DNA of 64,000 nt from Aureobasidium sp. EXF-3400 (taxonomy: Eukaryota; Ascomycota; Dothideomycetes; Dothideales; Saccotheciaceae). Position 1 is the stretch's first letter, and the number at the start of each line of letters is the position of its first letter. Location of the stretch: positions 124,001 to 188,000 of the forward strand of contig SWBL01000009.1 in the NCBI GenBank assembly GCA_024195585.1, in the 5' to 3' direction. The notes under the pieces are model-generated. The model saw only the letters and a list, made by a program, of their open reading frames with translations. It had not been told where the DNA came from and did not search any database. The position numbers were made by a program, and so were the translations under genes. Below are positions 44,237-55,152 of this stretch, piece by piece.

Positions 44237-47200
44237 CTAGTATGACTCTTTCTCACCATTGTTTTTCTCCCTCATCTCCCTCTCAGCCTTGTCTTCAGCT
44301 TGACAGACTTCACAGGGCTTTGAGATTACCTCCAACCTCTGATGGCACTCAAATCTCTGGACATGTCTGCCTCTGTTGCACATCTCCTCGATAACAGCAT
44401 GACACAAAACCATCGAGTGATCCTCGAGGTGATGACACAGCGAAGTGCACTCGTGAACTCCACACCTCAACTTTACACCACAAGGCTCCAAGCATCCACC
44501 ATTCGGACACTTCTCTGCAAACTCTGCTGGCGTTTGAAGTAGTGCGGTGTTCTCAGGGTGATTCTCGCATTTGACCGGAACGCCTTCGTAGAAATGTCCA
44601 CCAGCTTCAAGTAGAGAGAAGAGTTTCGTCCACAACTCTTTGCCTGTATGGGCGGACTTGAAGGTTGAAGAGTTACCGATGAGGATCAGGGCGTTGCGAG
44701 CGCGGGAGAGGAGGACGTTGAGACGTTCAGGGCTGTCGAGGAAACCTATGTCGCCTTCCGCATTGCTTCTGGTTAGGGAGGCGACTACAATGTCGCTCTC
44801 TTGACCTTGATAGTTGTCTGTAGTGTGTGAGTTAGCCGTACGCACCGCACCACCCATGTTGTGGGTCACTTACCAATGGTAGAGATCTTGATCTTTGGTC
44901 TCGCTTTAGGAGAGCTTCCTGGATCAGCAGAAGTAGTAGAAACAGCGGCGTCGATTCCGGCTGATGACGCCTCAAACAACTCTGCCAATGCAAGTTGATC
45001 TGAGTCAGGCGTGGTAGACCTAGCATCATCCGCATCTTTCTGAGGGTTCTTGACCTCCGAGCCATATTTAATCAATCCGGACTTCTCCAAGTGCTGGATA
45101 TCAGAGTTACTCAATGCTGTGTCCATCTCCCTGCTGAACACCTCTTGCAGCTTCTTCAGTTGTCCGAGATACGGCGTCAATACCACAATATTGCTGGCAT
45201 CGTAATTCTGCTGCAGCAAATACTTGACTGTCTTGAGTGCCATCTCAGCCTCAAAGGTATTGCATTTGGACGTATTCAGATTGACTGTCTTTGGATCCTC
45301 GGAAGCGGTATCTTCGTGTTGATCATGATTGACAAAGATGACATTGTCAGAGAACCCACGCAAGTCTGGACGATTTCGCGTTTTAGGTGCATCAATGAGA
45401 TCAGGATAGGTAAGCTGTCTGGGGAGGTCCGATATCTCGGGTCTCATGCGATGTTGCTGAGCAAGAACTTGATGGGGATAGCCTTTCAACACCAAACGTT
45501 CAAACATAGAGCGATTGAGATCATAGCCAGCGCCATTTTCGACGCTTAGATCATAGTTGACGAATGGACGCAGTTGTTTGTGGTCGCCAATCATGATGAG
45601 TTGTTTGGCAGTTGGGTTGAGTGCGGTGATTATATGGCTTTCTAGAACTTGGCCTGTAATTTGGAGGCACAGTCAGCATGTTTCTTATATTAGATTGTTT
45701 TACAACAACAGTCGCAACGCAGAGTGGGTAAGGTTGGACCGTCTCTACTCTTCTATACTTACCAGCTTCTTCAACGATGATGATGCCTGGGGCTTCTGCT
45801 AGTACTTGTGTATACTTAGCTGCTCCAGAGGTCGTGCAGGCGATGATTCTCTTGCTTCGGATGATCTGTTCAGTCACTTGTCCATTTGCATTGCGGGCTT
45901 GGCTCAAGAGTGTATCATGGTGTTCCGCCGTCTCCAAGAAAGCTCGAAGCCCATTCTCACCGATATTGGCCAACCAGTTGGTGGATAGCTCTTTCCTTTG
46001 TTGTAACGAGAGATTCCAGACATCAGCATACCTCTTCTTCTCCGGAAAGACTCCTGGGTTTTCGCCTTTGCTCCACCGTCGAAGCAAGTAGTGTCTGTCG
46101 ACCACTGAACCATTTTCTGCAGTACGTGTAGTTCCGTTTACTTCGAGACTGATCTCGAAAGCCTGGCTGTATCTTGGATCTCCCCTCATTGCCAGGCCAT
46201 CCAAATGGTCGCGAAGTGCGTCTAGCGAGGCAAATTCACGATATAAATCTTCGAGCCGCTGAGCTTCATCGAAGACCTGACGCTCGAGATCCTTAACAAA
46301 CGACCTTGTATCCCGGCTAGAGTACAGGGAGTTTTCATTCCTCAAAGATGAGAGCAATAGAGAGTGATTGGCAGGATCCGTCCTTTCCATCCCACCCAAT
46401 CTGACGATTTCAGAATCTTCCACGCCAATTTTCCGGACGTCTTGGATAGTCTGATCCAAAGCTTGGTTTGTATTGGTGACGAACATAATCTTTTGGTCCG
46501 TGTGATCATGCAAAACTTTCGCTGCAAGTGCTCCAATGAACGATTTGCCAGTACCGGGGGGACCCTGCACCAGACTCAATTTCTGTTTCAAGGCAGCTGC
46601 TAATGAAGCTGCCTGCGAGGAGTCCAGAACAACTGAACTCTTCAACTTCATGATATCTTGTACGTTCGATTCTGGCTTTTCTTCAAGCTGTTTTACGATG
46701 TTGCTAACTCCTGTTTGAAGGGTACACATTAGCATATTTTTTTCATGTAAATCTAGAGTGCCACAAAGCCGTGACACATCGAGGATTGCCTTGATCACGC
46801 TGCAGGATCGCATCTTGGACGCATACCGAGATTGCAACGACATCTGTAATCTCCTCAATCATCGACGTACCTTCAGTATCGTAGGCTTCGGATTCCTCGA
46901 GCAGCTGCGATTCGTCCCAGAACAGCAGTTCTCGTTCAAAGGGTATTTCAGTCGTATTTTGCAAACGGCCAAGAACCGGCTCATAGGCATATCCCGGAGC
47001 ATTGATGAGCACAAGGTCTAACGATGTTGCATTGACCATACCGAGCATTGCTTGTGGAATCATTTGGCGGTCAGGAAACTGGACGCAGATGACTGATTGG
47101 GCGAGCAATGCTTCATCACGCAGGATTTTGACGATAGCCACTGGTTCACCATCCGCAACCACAACTCCCAAGGTTCCGTCCGGCATGAAGTCAGTGTCAT

Positions 47201-48266
47201 CTTTGATGAGCGCTTTCCGTTGCTCTGAATTCAGGTTCTTGAGCTCGGGTAGAGCTTCTGAGCACTCTAGTGTCAGTGACCAAGGATGTTGTCCATTCTT
47301 CCTTGATGCATCGCGGCATGAGACTCCAGTCATCTTCACTTTGAGCGTCGTGACGGCGCGAGCGACTTCTGTCTCTTTTCCAAGAGCGTTTTGTACTTGT
47401 TCTTTGATCTGCTCGAGCCAATCTTGTCTGTAGAGCCGGAACAGATTCGCGAGGTACACATATAGCCTTCTGGTAGGATCAATTTCCTCGAATACTTCTA
47501 TCGCACGCGAGATACGTGGTATACTGTCTGTCATCACTTCCTGTAAAGTGGGAAAGACACCAATATCCTTGAAGTTCTGGAAGTCGTTGTCATGTTGGGG
47601 CTCGAAAGTCTGTCGGTGTGATCGAGAGTTCGCGGTCTGATGCAGAGCATAAACTCGCTGGATTCTTTGGCCGAGGTCACGAGTATTGCCGTAGGATGAG
47701 TCTGCTAATACGCTTCGCAACAAAGGGTCTTTGGCGATCATTAGATCAAATGGCCTCACGTTGCGTGTAACAGTGAGTAACTGCAAGAGAAGCCATGCAA
47801 AGCATTGGGTGGATTTCTGATCAACAAGTTCATACTTGACGTGAGAGTGGTACCCTTTCCAGAACTTCGAGCCCGGTGTGTCGACTATTGCCTGCAGAGT
47901 GAGCCTCAAATATGAGCCGTTACTCGCGGACTGGAGAGATGGGTATTGGAGCCAAGAGATAACAGGCTGAAGAACCTCATCAATGTACTCCGGTGTGTCA
48001 TCGATGTTGAATGCGTGATGAAGACATCTGAGTCCATTCCGGCTCGCTAGGATCTCCTCGACAACACCAATTGGATTGTCTCTTTGGTTCAAAGTCGTTG
48101 ATAAGAATGCTTGTGCATCTTGAACAGAAGACACCTTGAATTTTCCTTGCAGAGCTCTTTTGAATAGCGTCGATTTTGTAGCATTTCTGCGATCGCCCCG
48201 ATCCGAGAAGAGACGAACAAAGACTCGGATCAAGGTCGTATTGGAAACATATCGGGGTCGAAACAT
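44237..48266 (-). CDS. NFX1-type zinc-finger SF1 helicase (ZNFX1/Hrr1-like)
   Basis: Working exons are 48266-46871, 46710-45763, 45653-44874 and 44817-44237, giving 1234 residues. The first half is an all-helical N-terminal region. The helicase core has Walker A QGPPGTGKS (about 515-522), a VEEAG motif II (about 778-782), GDHKQLRP, QHRMRPE, the DNYQGQESDIVV motif V and the PERLNVLLSRARN motif VI. A cysteine-rich NF-X1 element (CGVKLRCGVHECTSLCH) closes the protein. The family includes human ZNFX1 and fission-yeast Hrr1, which act with RNA-dependent RNA polymerase in small-RNA silencing; that role is inference. The last three junctions preserve motifs, but intron 1 (46870-46711) is uncertain because alternative frames stay open there. 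An upstream exon is possible. Confidence 0.86.
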
Positions 48267-49224
48267 TAGACCGTGATCAGGTCATAAGAAAGGATTTTGA
48301 AGTCTGCAAGATATGAGTTGACGATCCAGGCAGTTGATTGCAATGTCCAAAACCTCAAGTGGAGCCTGAGATGCAAGTTTGCGGCACAGTTGTTCTAGGC
48401 TTCATTGTGACACAAACTTGGAAACAAACACAAGCCATAGAGATGAGCTTCTACAGAATATTCGCGGCAGCCTACTGTTTGATTCTATGGACGTGTTGCA
48501 AAAATGGAAGGCTGGAAAACGCGTCATTGATTGGGTAGAACTGATGGATAATTTGTGCACCATGCTCCGGTGTGCATAAATATATGCATCGCGTATATGC
48601 AGCAAAGCTTCGATTGATGCTCCACCACGACTTCGTCGACATGAACCTTTCTCAAACATCAACTTTCTCTGGTCCTCTGTTCTTGTTGTTCTCTCGGAGA
48701 TGTCGTGCTTCTGTGGCTGTCTTCTTTCAACTCTTCCAGGCCTTCTGGTCGATTATGTATCTAATGGCTTGCTTTGTCGGCGGTGTGCGATTGGATGATC
48801 GACGAACCCTGCGAACCCTTTGAAATCACGACATCGCGAAGCTCGAAGATGCAAGAGCTGCAACCCACGCACGCAATGCACGTTTTACCCGTTCGCGACT
48901 ATTCAGTACACGCCAATTGGTCAGATCTGATCAAGACCTACCGAGATACATTGGATCTGGAGTGCCCTCCCTGCCATGTGGGTGAAGGATGATGGAGAAT
49001 GTGGCTTAAAAGACGTCAGAAGATATACTTTCTGCATAGCAATGGCAGCACTCACTGTTGCCGTCTCCAAGAGCCTCGTTTCGGCAGGTAAAGTGGGTTG
49101 TAGGGCTGCTTAATACATATGCATGCCGTATCTCCTTGTTCCTTCTTCTTTTTCGTATCTCTTTCCTGCTTGGGTTCATCTCTCAATCTTCCAAGTTCCG
49201 CCCTTTTGAGGCGTTACCAGAACA
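48267..49224. other. Divergent intergenic region, helicase and MFS genes
   Basis: It contains both promoters. A codon-like + frame at 48795-48992 (65 residues) is discussed under findings. No other gene is recognised. Confidence 0.4.
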
Positions 49225-50909
49225 ATGGCAGATATCGAGAAGCACGTTCATCACGAGGATGACTCGCCTCAAGCTGCGTCTTCCATCTCTTCTGCCGACT
49301 ACAGCCATATCAACGAAAAGTCCCTCCTCCGCAAACTCGATTGGAGACTGCTTCCTGGTGTCTCCCTCTTGTATCTAGTCTCCTTTCTCGACCGCTCCAA
49401 TGTCGCCAATGCACGTCTTGAAGGCCTGATCAAGGATCTTCACATGACTGGCAATGAATACCTCACTGGTCTTACTGTGTTCTTCGTCGGCTACATCTCA
49501 CTAGAAGTGGTGTGGAATTTGATACTCAAGAGAATTGGACCCAGGATTTGGCTGCCGAGTGTGACAATCGTTTGGGGTATCGTGACCACTCTGCAAGGTG
49601 TTCTGGTCAACAAAGTTGGGTTCTTCGTCATTCGAACCGCCTTAGGTGTCGCAGAAGGAGCGCTCTTCCCTGGTGTAAGTGGATCTTGGAGACTTTCGGC
49701 TACTGGGGAAGCATTCTAACAGTCTCGCGATACAGGTTGTATTCTATCTTTCCATGTGGTACAAGAGAGAAGAGAGAACATATAGAGTGGCATTGTTCTT
49801 CTCTGCCGCCAGTTTGGCAGGAGCTTTTGGAGGTATCCTGGCTTATGTGAGTTGTGCATACTCGAAGTCTTAAGCTAGCCAACTAACCTGAATCAGGGCA
49901 TTGGCTACATGAGAGGCAAAGCAGGTCTCAATGGTTGGGCCTGGATCTTCATCATTGTAAGCCCCCTCTTCCCCTATGCTCTCGCATATGTCACCTACTA
50001 ACTATTTTCTCAGGAAGGCATAGCTACTGTACTCATCGGAATCGCGGCTTACTGGTTCATTGTGGACTGGCCCGAGAAGAGCACATTCCTCGCACCAGAC
50101 GAAAAGGCCTTCGTGACTGCACGTCTTAAGGCTGACAGCGATTCCTCCAATAGCGAAAAGTTCGAATGGTCGGAAGTGTGGAAAGCCTTTAAAGACCCCA
50201 AGGTTTGGCTGTATTGCGCTCACTTCCATACTCTGAGTTTACCCCTGTACACACTATCTCTGTTCCTGGTAAGTCTGCCACCCGAGATATAGCGAGCTAT
50301 ATTGGCTAACACGGCACCAAACAGCCCTCCATCATCAAAAGTCTAGGCTACACAAACTCTTCCGCTCAACTCCTCAGTATCCCTCCGTACGCTCTAGCAA
50401 CAACACTAACAGTTATCTACGCCATCACCGCCGAAAAATTCCGCCGCAGAAACGTCTTCATCATGACATCCTCGCTGACCGGCATCATCGGCTACATCAT
50501 CCTCATCTCTAACAAACACCCAACCCGGCACCCAGGTGTCAGTTACGTCGGTACCTTCTTCGCTGCTGCCGGCATTTACCCTTCTACTGCATTGGCGTTG
50601 TCGCTTCCTGCTATCAACGTATCGGGACAGACGAAGAGAGCTACCGCAACTGCTATGCAGATTACAATTGGAAACCTCGGCGCAGTGCTCGGTACGCAGC
50701 TCTATCGAACTGAGACCGCGCCGAGGTATGTCTTGGGACATTCGTTTGCGTTGGCATATTTGTGTATGAATGTCTGTGTCGCGGGATTGACTTGGTGGAC
50801 CCTGAACAGAGAGAACAAGAAGAGGGATAGATTAGTTGCAGAGGCACAGCACAGGGAGGAGAGGAATGATCTGGGTGATGATGACATTAGATGGAGGTTC
50901 ACAATTTGA
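49225..50909 (+). CDS. MFS transporter, anion:cation symporter (Dal5-like) family
   Basis: Five exons, 49225-49674, 49736-49846, 49897-49956, 50014-50268 and 50325-50909, encode 486 residues; all introns are phase 0. About twelve membrane segments are visible. The family signature FLDRSNVANARLEGL follows the first helix, and ALGVAEGALFPGVVFYLSMWYKREERTYRVALFF marks the fourth and fifth helices and the loop after them. The second half opens with LYTLSLFLPSIIKSLGYT. Members of this family carry allantoate, nicotinate, pantothenate or other organic anions across the plasma membrane. The substrate cannot be told from sequence. No metabolic genes for such a substrate sit beside it. Confidence 0.93.
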
Positions 50910-51046
50910 AGAGGTGTAATGATAGTATGTGACGAGGCTTCGGAAATGGCGTGTTTAGATATCCCAGTCTTTAGCTTGTGTGACTTCCATGTAACAGGAA
51001 AGGCATTGAACTTCTCTAGATTGATTTCTCATCCATGTTCGACCTT
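50910..51046. other. Convergent 3' spacer
   Basis: Only 137 bp separate the stops of the MFS (+) and HAD (-) genes, so their transcripts probably overlap at the 3' ends. Confidence 0.5.
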
Positions 51047-51948
51047 CTACAACTTTGCCTCATCACCCTTCAACTTCAAGCCTGTCAACCTCTCCAGCTC
51101 CTCGACAGCTTTGTCTGCCCTGCCCAGTTCTACTTTGACAGTCCTCATCCCCACCTGCCTCGCCGTCCTCAGATTACTCCCTATATCATCAAAGAAGACA
51201 ATATCACCCGCCGCAACTCCCTCCTTATCCCCTCTCTCCCTCGCCAGCTTATCCAGCGCATCAATCGCATAATGATAAATCTCCTCATCAGGCTTCCTCA
51301 TCCCCACATGCGCCGAACTAACAAACAAATCAAAAATCCCTCTGAGCTGAGCATGAAACTGTCCATCCGCTGTATCTGGATCATTAAACTCATGCTTATC
51401 AGGGAAAATCGACGTATTGCTCAAAGCAGCAAGAATATACCCTTTGCTTTCCGCATGTTTCCTCAACTTCTGCAGTGCAGGCCACATCCAAGGATCAGGC
51501 TTCCGGGATATGGTCATCATATTCCAATACAGTTTTTCTCCATCGATATTCGGTGGTTGTGGGACTTGATACGCTGCTTCCTCTGCTGCTTGTGCTGCTG
51601 ACTCTTTTCTAGTCTTTTGAAGGTGCTTGATGTAGAAATTCCTCCATAGTTGCTCGTTGCGGAGGTCCGAGGTGAAGGCAGAGAAGAAAGAGGAGTCGAG
51701 GGGGACTTGGCCGCGTTCGAGTTTTGCCCATGCGCCGGTTTTGCCGGAGGAAGAGATTGCGGTGTTGATCCAGCCGATGGGGATGGAGTTTTTTTGCTCG
51801 TAGGCGAGGATGGCTGCGAAGGGGGATACGACCTGTAGAGAGGGCTGTTAGTATGGTGTGGCTGGAGAGGATATGATGGGAGTAGGAGATGGCTTACGCA
51901 GACGCCGCCAATGTCGAAGAGGAGCACTTTGGGCGGTGGAGATGACAT
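51047..51948 (-). CDS. HAD-like hydrolase with DxG nucleophile motif
   Basis: Two exons, 51948-51898 and 51832-51047, encode 278 residues. The 65-nt intron follows codon 17. The N-terminal motif reads LLFD12-I-G14-G-V, so the nucleophile aspartate is present but the usual second aspartate is a glycine. This DxG form occurs in YihX/ACAD10/epoxide-hydrolase-N-terminal type HAD proteins. Other motifs are ALSNTS (motif II), the lysine in GMRKPDEEIY (motif III) and FFDDIGSNL (motif IV). A helical cap lies between residues 25 and 105. It may be a sugar-phosphate or lipid-phosphate phosphatase, or inactive; the substrate is unknown. It has no signal peptide. Confidence 0.86.
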
Positions 51949-52270
51949 GATTAGATGTAAATTGACTGTATTGCTACAGTGTTGTGTTGAAGCTACATGT
52001 TGGAAGAATGGTTGTATACAGATGCAGCCCGAGGTGTGTGAAGTCATTCTCCGCAACCTTGGTGGATTTGCCGAGGCTTGTTTTTGACAACCACAACCAC
52101 AATCACTTCCTTAGATATTTTTCATCTAGTTCTTTTTCATCTAGTAGCATGTCTTGGTAGAGCACGCTCCATCAGCGTAGTGTAATTTGACTAGCGAACT
52201 AAGACTGTGACGATAAGATAATACCAGTCATAAGCCACAAACATCATACGAACCCTCCTAGCTCACAACC
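51949..52270. other. HAD gene promoter and F-box gene 3' UTR
   Basis: This region is 322 bp. A direct repeat TTTTTCATCTAGT (at 52116 and 52133, second copy CTTTTTCATCTAGT) is present. Nothing else is seen. Confidence 0.4.
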
Positions 52271-53845
52271 TCAAGTGTCGAACTCTCTTGCCTCAACTCT
52301 GGCCATTGCTTCCTTTGCCTCTGCTCTTGCTACCTTGGATTTGGCGATGTCCAATTTGCGATCCTCCAAGGTTTCCTCCTGTTCGGCTTTGTACTCAAGA
52401 TACTCTGTGTAGTTCATTGACTGCTCATATTGCGAGTAGGTCATTCCCTGAAGTTCCCTTTCAGTGCTGATGATACCATCTTCACCCCAATCGTCTACGA
52501 TCTCATCATCCCAACCATAGCCGCCGTATATTGTAAGGATGTCAATCCCCGCATGAATCTGCTGCTTTCCATGCCAAAATCTTCCCTTGGCCATGAGAAT
52601 TCCTGTATCGCCGCTGTAGTTCTTGTTCATAGCTCTGAGATTGTCGAGGACCAAGGTTCTCAGCCGGCACTGGTCTCTAAGACAATCCAATATTGGACCC
52701 ACGTTTGTATCTGGTTCTACATCACCCCAGAAAGCAACATCAACCAGCTCTACTACCCGTAAAGTGTTGGCTAGAGGTTCCAGTATGTCCATGAAGTCGG
52801 AGAACCACATAGAGCAGGCCTCCATGCGCAGATGAGTGAAATGCATAGAGCATATCGCGTTCCTCATCGGGCGGCCCAGGGATTTCAGTGAGAAGCGCAG
52901 GTTCTCAGGTATGTACAACTGGTTCAACTCAGGTCTCTGTTTGAACTCGAGGCGGTTGAGACTTGGCAGGATGAGAATATCCACTTCTCCTTCTCTGATA
53001 CAAATGTCGGTGCTTGATATAAGCCATGCCTTGGTCAGGAGCAAGTTGTTGAGGGCGGTTCTCATTCCATTGTCATCCTCCTGGCCGCGAAGGTCGAATT
53101 CGAAAAACTTTGGACGGAAATCGGCCCAGTTACAGGCCGATCGGAGGAGTCCAAATGTACGCTCGTTGGAGGTTATGAATCTCTGGAATGGAAGCCCGCC
53201 GAACTCGCGAAAAGAGCCATATCCAGGCAGACAACCTTCCTTGCGGTACTCGACCCGCACATCGTTGAAGATGCCCAGAGAGACAGTGGCTCCGTGCCAT
53301 GAGAGGTTTCGAAAGGCTTCGTCGAGCAAACTAGACATCTCTTGTGATCCAAGAAACTTAGATCGTCTGTTGTAGCGCTCGCGATACGTTTGGAGTATAC
53401 CCATCGCTTTAGCAGGATCTGTAATCTTGTTTGACTCCAGAGCATCCATCAGAACCTCCAGGTCGTTGGTGAGGTGGTCGGTACCGAACATGATGCTCTT
53501 GATACATGGACCAAAGACCGAATGAGCAGTCATGTCGACCAAGCTGGTCAGACTGTGTTCTGTGAAGATGAAGCGGCGATGGGCAAGTCCGTTTTCGCCA
53601 AATCGCTTCGCAGCTATGTTGGCCAAAGTTTTGCAAGTGAGACGGAAGTTTGGCAGGTCCTCATATGCGACATTGTCGGAGATGTTCATAAGGAGTTCAT
53701 CGGGAAGTGTCAAGAACTTCATGGCGTATTTCCTGTGAGGGGCCAGTCTGCGCCGAGGTGGATTGATCGATGGTGTGTCGAGTGCTGAGATGGCGAGAGT
53801 TGACATTCCAGTCGATAGATCGGGTGGTTGGTTTGTGGACGACAT
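52271..53845 (-). CDS. F-box protein, fungal expansion family
   Basis: A single exon of 524 residues. The frame is open to 53890, but the first ATG is at 53845 (the upstream codon is GTG), so that start was chosen. An F-box lies at about residues 43-85 (KFLTLPDELLMNISDNV...LPNFRLTCKTLANIA). The rest resembles the leucine-rich, poorly conserved tails of the large fungal F-box family (LRTLVLDNLRAM, LEPLANTLRVVELVDV). The C-terminal 60 residues are highly charged and probably helical. F-box proteins dock substrates onto SCF ubiquitin ligases through Skp1. No WD40 or other named substrate domain is visible, so the target is unknown. Confidence 0.82.
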   Translation of the reverse strand: MSSTNQPPDLSTGMSTLAISALDTPSINPPRRRLAPHRKYAMKFLTLPDELLMNISDNVAYEDLPNFRLTCKTLANIAAKRFGENGLAHRRFIFTEHSLTSLVDMTAHSVFGPCIKSIMFGTDHLTNDLEVLMDALESNKITDPAKAMGILQTYRERYNRRSKFLGSQEMSSLLDEAFRNLSWHGATVSLGIFNDVRVEYRKEGCLPGYGSFREFGGLPFQRFITSNERTFGLLRSACNWADFRPKFFEFDLRGQEDDNGMRTALNNLLLTKAWLISSTDICIREGEVDILILPSLNRLEFKQRPELNQLYIPENLRFSLKSLGRPMRNAICSMHFTHLRMEACSMWFSDFMDILEPLANTLRVVELVDVAFWGDVEPDTNVGPILDCLRDQCRLRTLVLDNLRAMNKNYSGDTGILMAKGRFWHGKQQIHAGIDILTIYGGYGWDDEIVDDWGEDGIISTERELQGMTYSQYEQSMNYTEYLEYKAEQEETLEDRKLDIAKSKVARAEAKEAMARVEAREFDT

Positions 53846-55152
53846 CTTGATTTGGTGAAGACTCCAAGGAGTGGTGTCGAGGTCTGCCACAGACTCAGAG
53901 TGGTCGGCGAGAGGCAGGATCGACAGAAGCCGATCTGCGCCTGATATATGGTGCGGTAAAGACGAGGGCGGTTCTTCGTGGAAGGACGTACCAGAAGTTG
54001 CCAGTCCTAATGGACGTTCACAAGACTGGATTAGAGAATCCAGTAGAAGGCGGAATACGCTGAGTGGTAGAAGCTCCTTGTGATTGCGATCAAAGATGCT
54101 GACACCGAAAGATGCAATCGACGGTGTTGCTTCAACTCGGTGTGAGACAAACGTGCTGCAGGTGGATGAATCTGAAAGTGTTGTTGTTTCATGACTTTGT
54201 AGGAGTTGGAATAGACAGATGTATCAAAATGTTCTATAGAGCTTACAGATGTACGTAGAGTCCTCATAGAGATCAGGCTACAAATTAAAGCCAGTCTCTT
54301 TGGTATGGACCACGCATCTTACATCGTTCTCCTCTCGCTTTGTAACTCCATAAGCCATGTAGCAAGGTCTAGTGGGTTTATGTATCTAGAGAGGGACTTG
54401 CCTTGCAGCAAGTCTTTGGGAATACTACAACTCAGGTGGTGCTCAAGGAGGAACTAGACATGCAAGCAAACAGACTTGTGTCATGTCCCTTCATAGAACG
54501 TGTGCTGGATTGGACACATGAGTGTTCCTGCAAGAATGAAGATGCATTTTCTCAAGAAAAGAAGATGTAGACAAAATTCTCGAAGTCTTGCGGAAACACC
54601 CGTCGATAGAAATGCCATGACAAAGACCGCGGCTTCGGCCTCTCTAATCCACCCGATGTTCGACTCATTCTCAAAAGTCGTTGGTGGGAGGCCGTTGCTG
54701 AGCATTTGCCCGGGCGAGAAGGCTGGTGCCTGGACAAGCACTCAAAATGGTTCGATTATCGCATGAGGCGGAGCAAGGCCAGAAGGAATGGCACAGGAAA
54801 CATGGCCTCATAAAGATGATAGATGATGGCTTTCACGTGACGAGAAGGGCACGGAAAGTGTGGCTTCCGAGTGGAAGGACGCGGAAATGAGCATGGGTCT
54901 CCTTTGTCGTTTCAGTTTCGCGGCTGATTCCTTGGGCCCATGGCGCGAGTGGGGGGCTTGACTCCTTGAGGCTTGGGACGTCGAAATGGTCTGACTTTCC
55001 AAAGCCCATCCGCGACTCGTACCATCGCGCCCGTCAGGGTCGTGCTGTGTCTATCGTTCTTTCCCTTCCAACTGTCAAATTGCCTTCCTTCCCTTTCACG
55101 ACTGTTCAACACATAGTCACGCCTATGGTCTAGAACGACAAGCACACAAACA
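53846..55152. promoter_or_regulatory. Divergent promoter region, F-box gene and SREBP gene
   Basis: A 1.3-kb region. A TCACGTGA palindrome at 54833-54840 lies 312 bp before the SREBP start codon. A block at 54481-54766 is open on both strands and codon-like (see findings). No gene is firmly supported. Confidence 0.4.
54833..54840. promoter_or_regulatory. E-box palindrome TCACGTGA upstream of SREBP gene
   Basis: An 8-bp perfect palindrome containing CACGTG. bHLH factors bind it, and SREBPs with the signature tyrosine bind both E-boxes and sterol elements, so self-regulation is possible. It is a sequence match only. Confidence 0.3.

Noticed and set aside
53846..53890. An earlier start for the F-box gene
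   Set aside because: The upstream codon is GTG, not ATG; the first ATG is at 53845.
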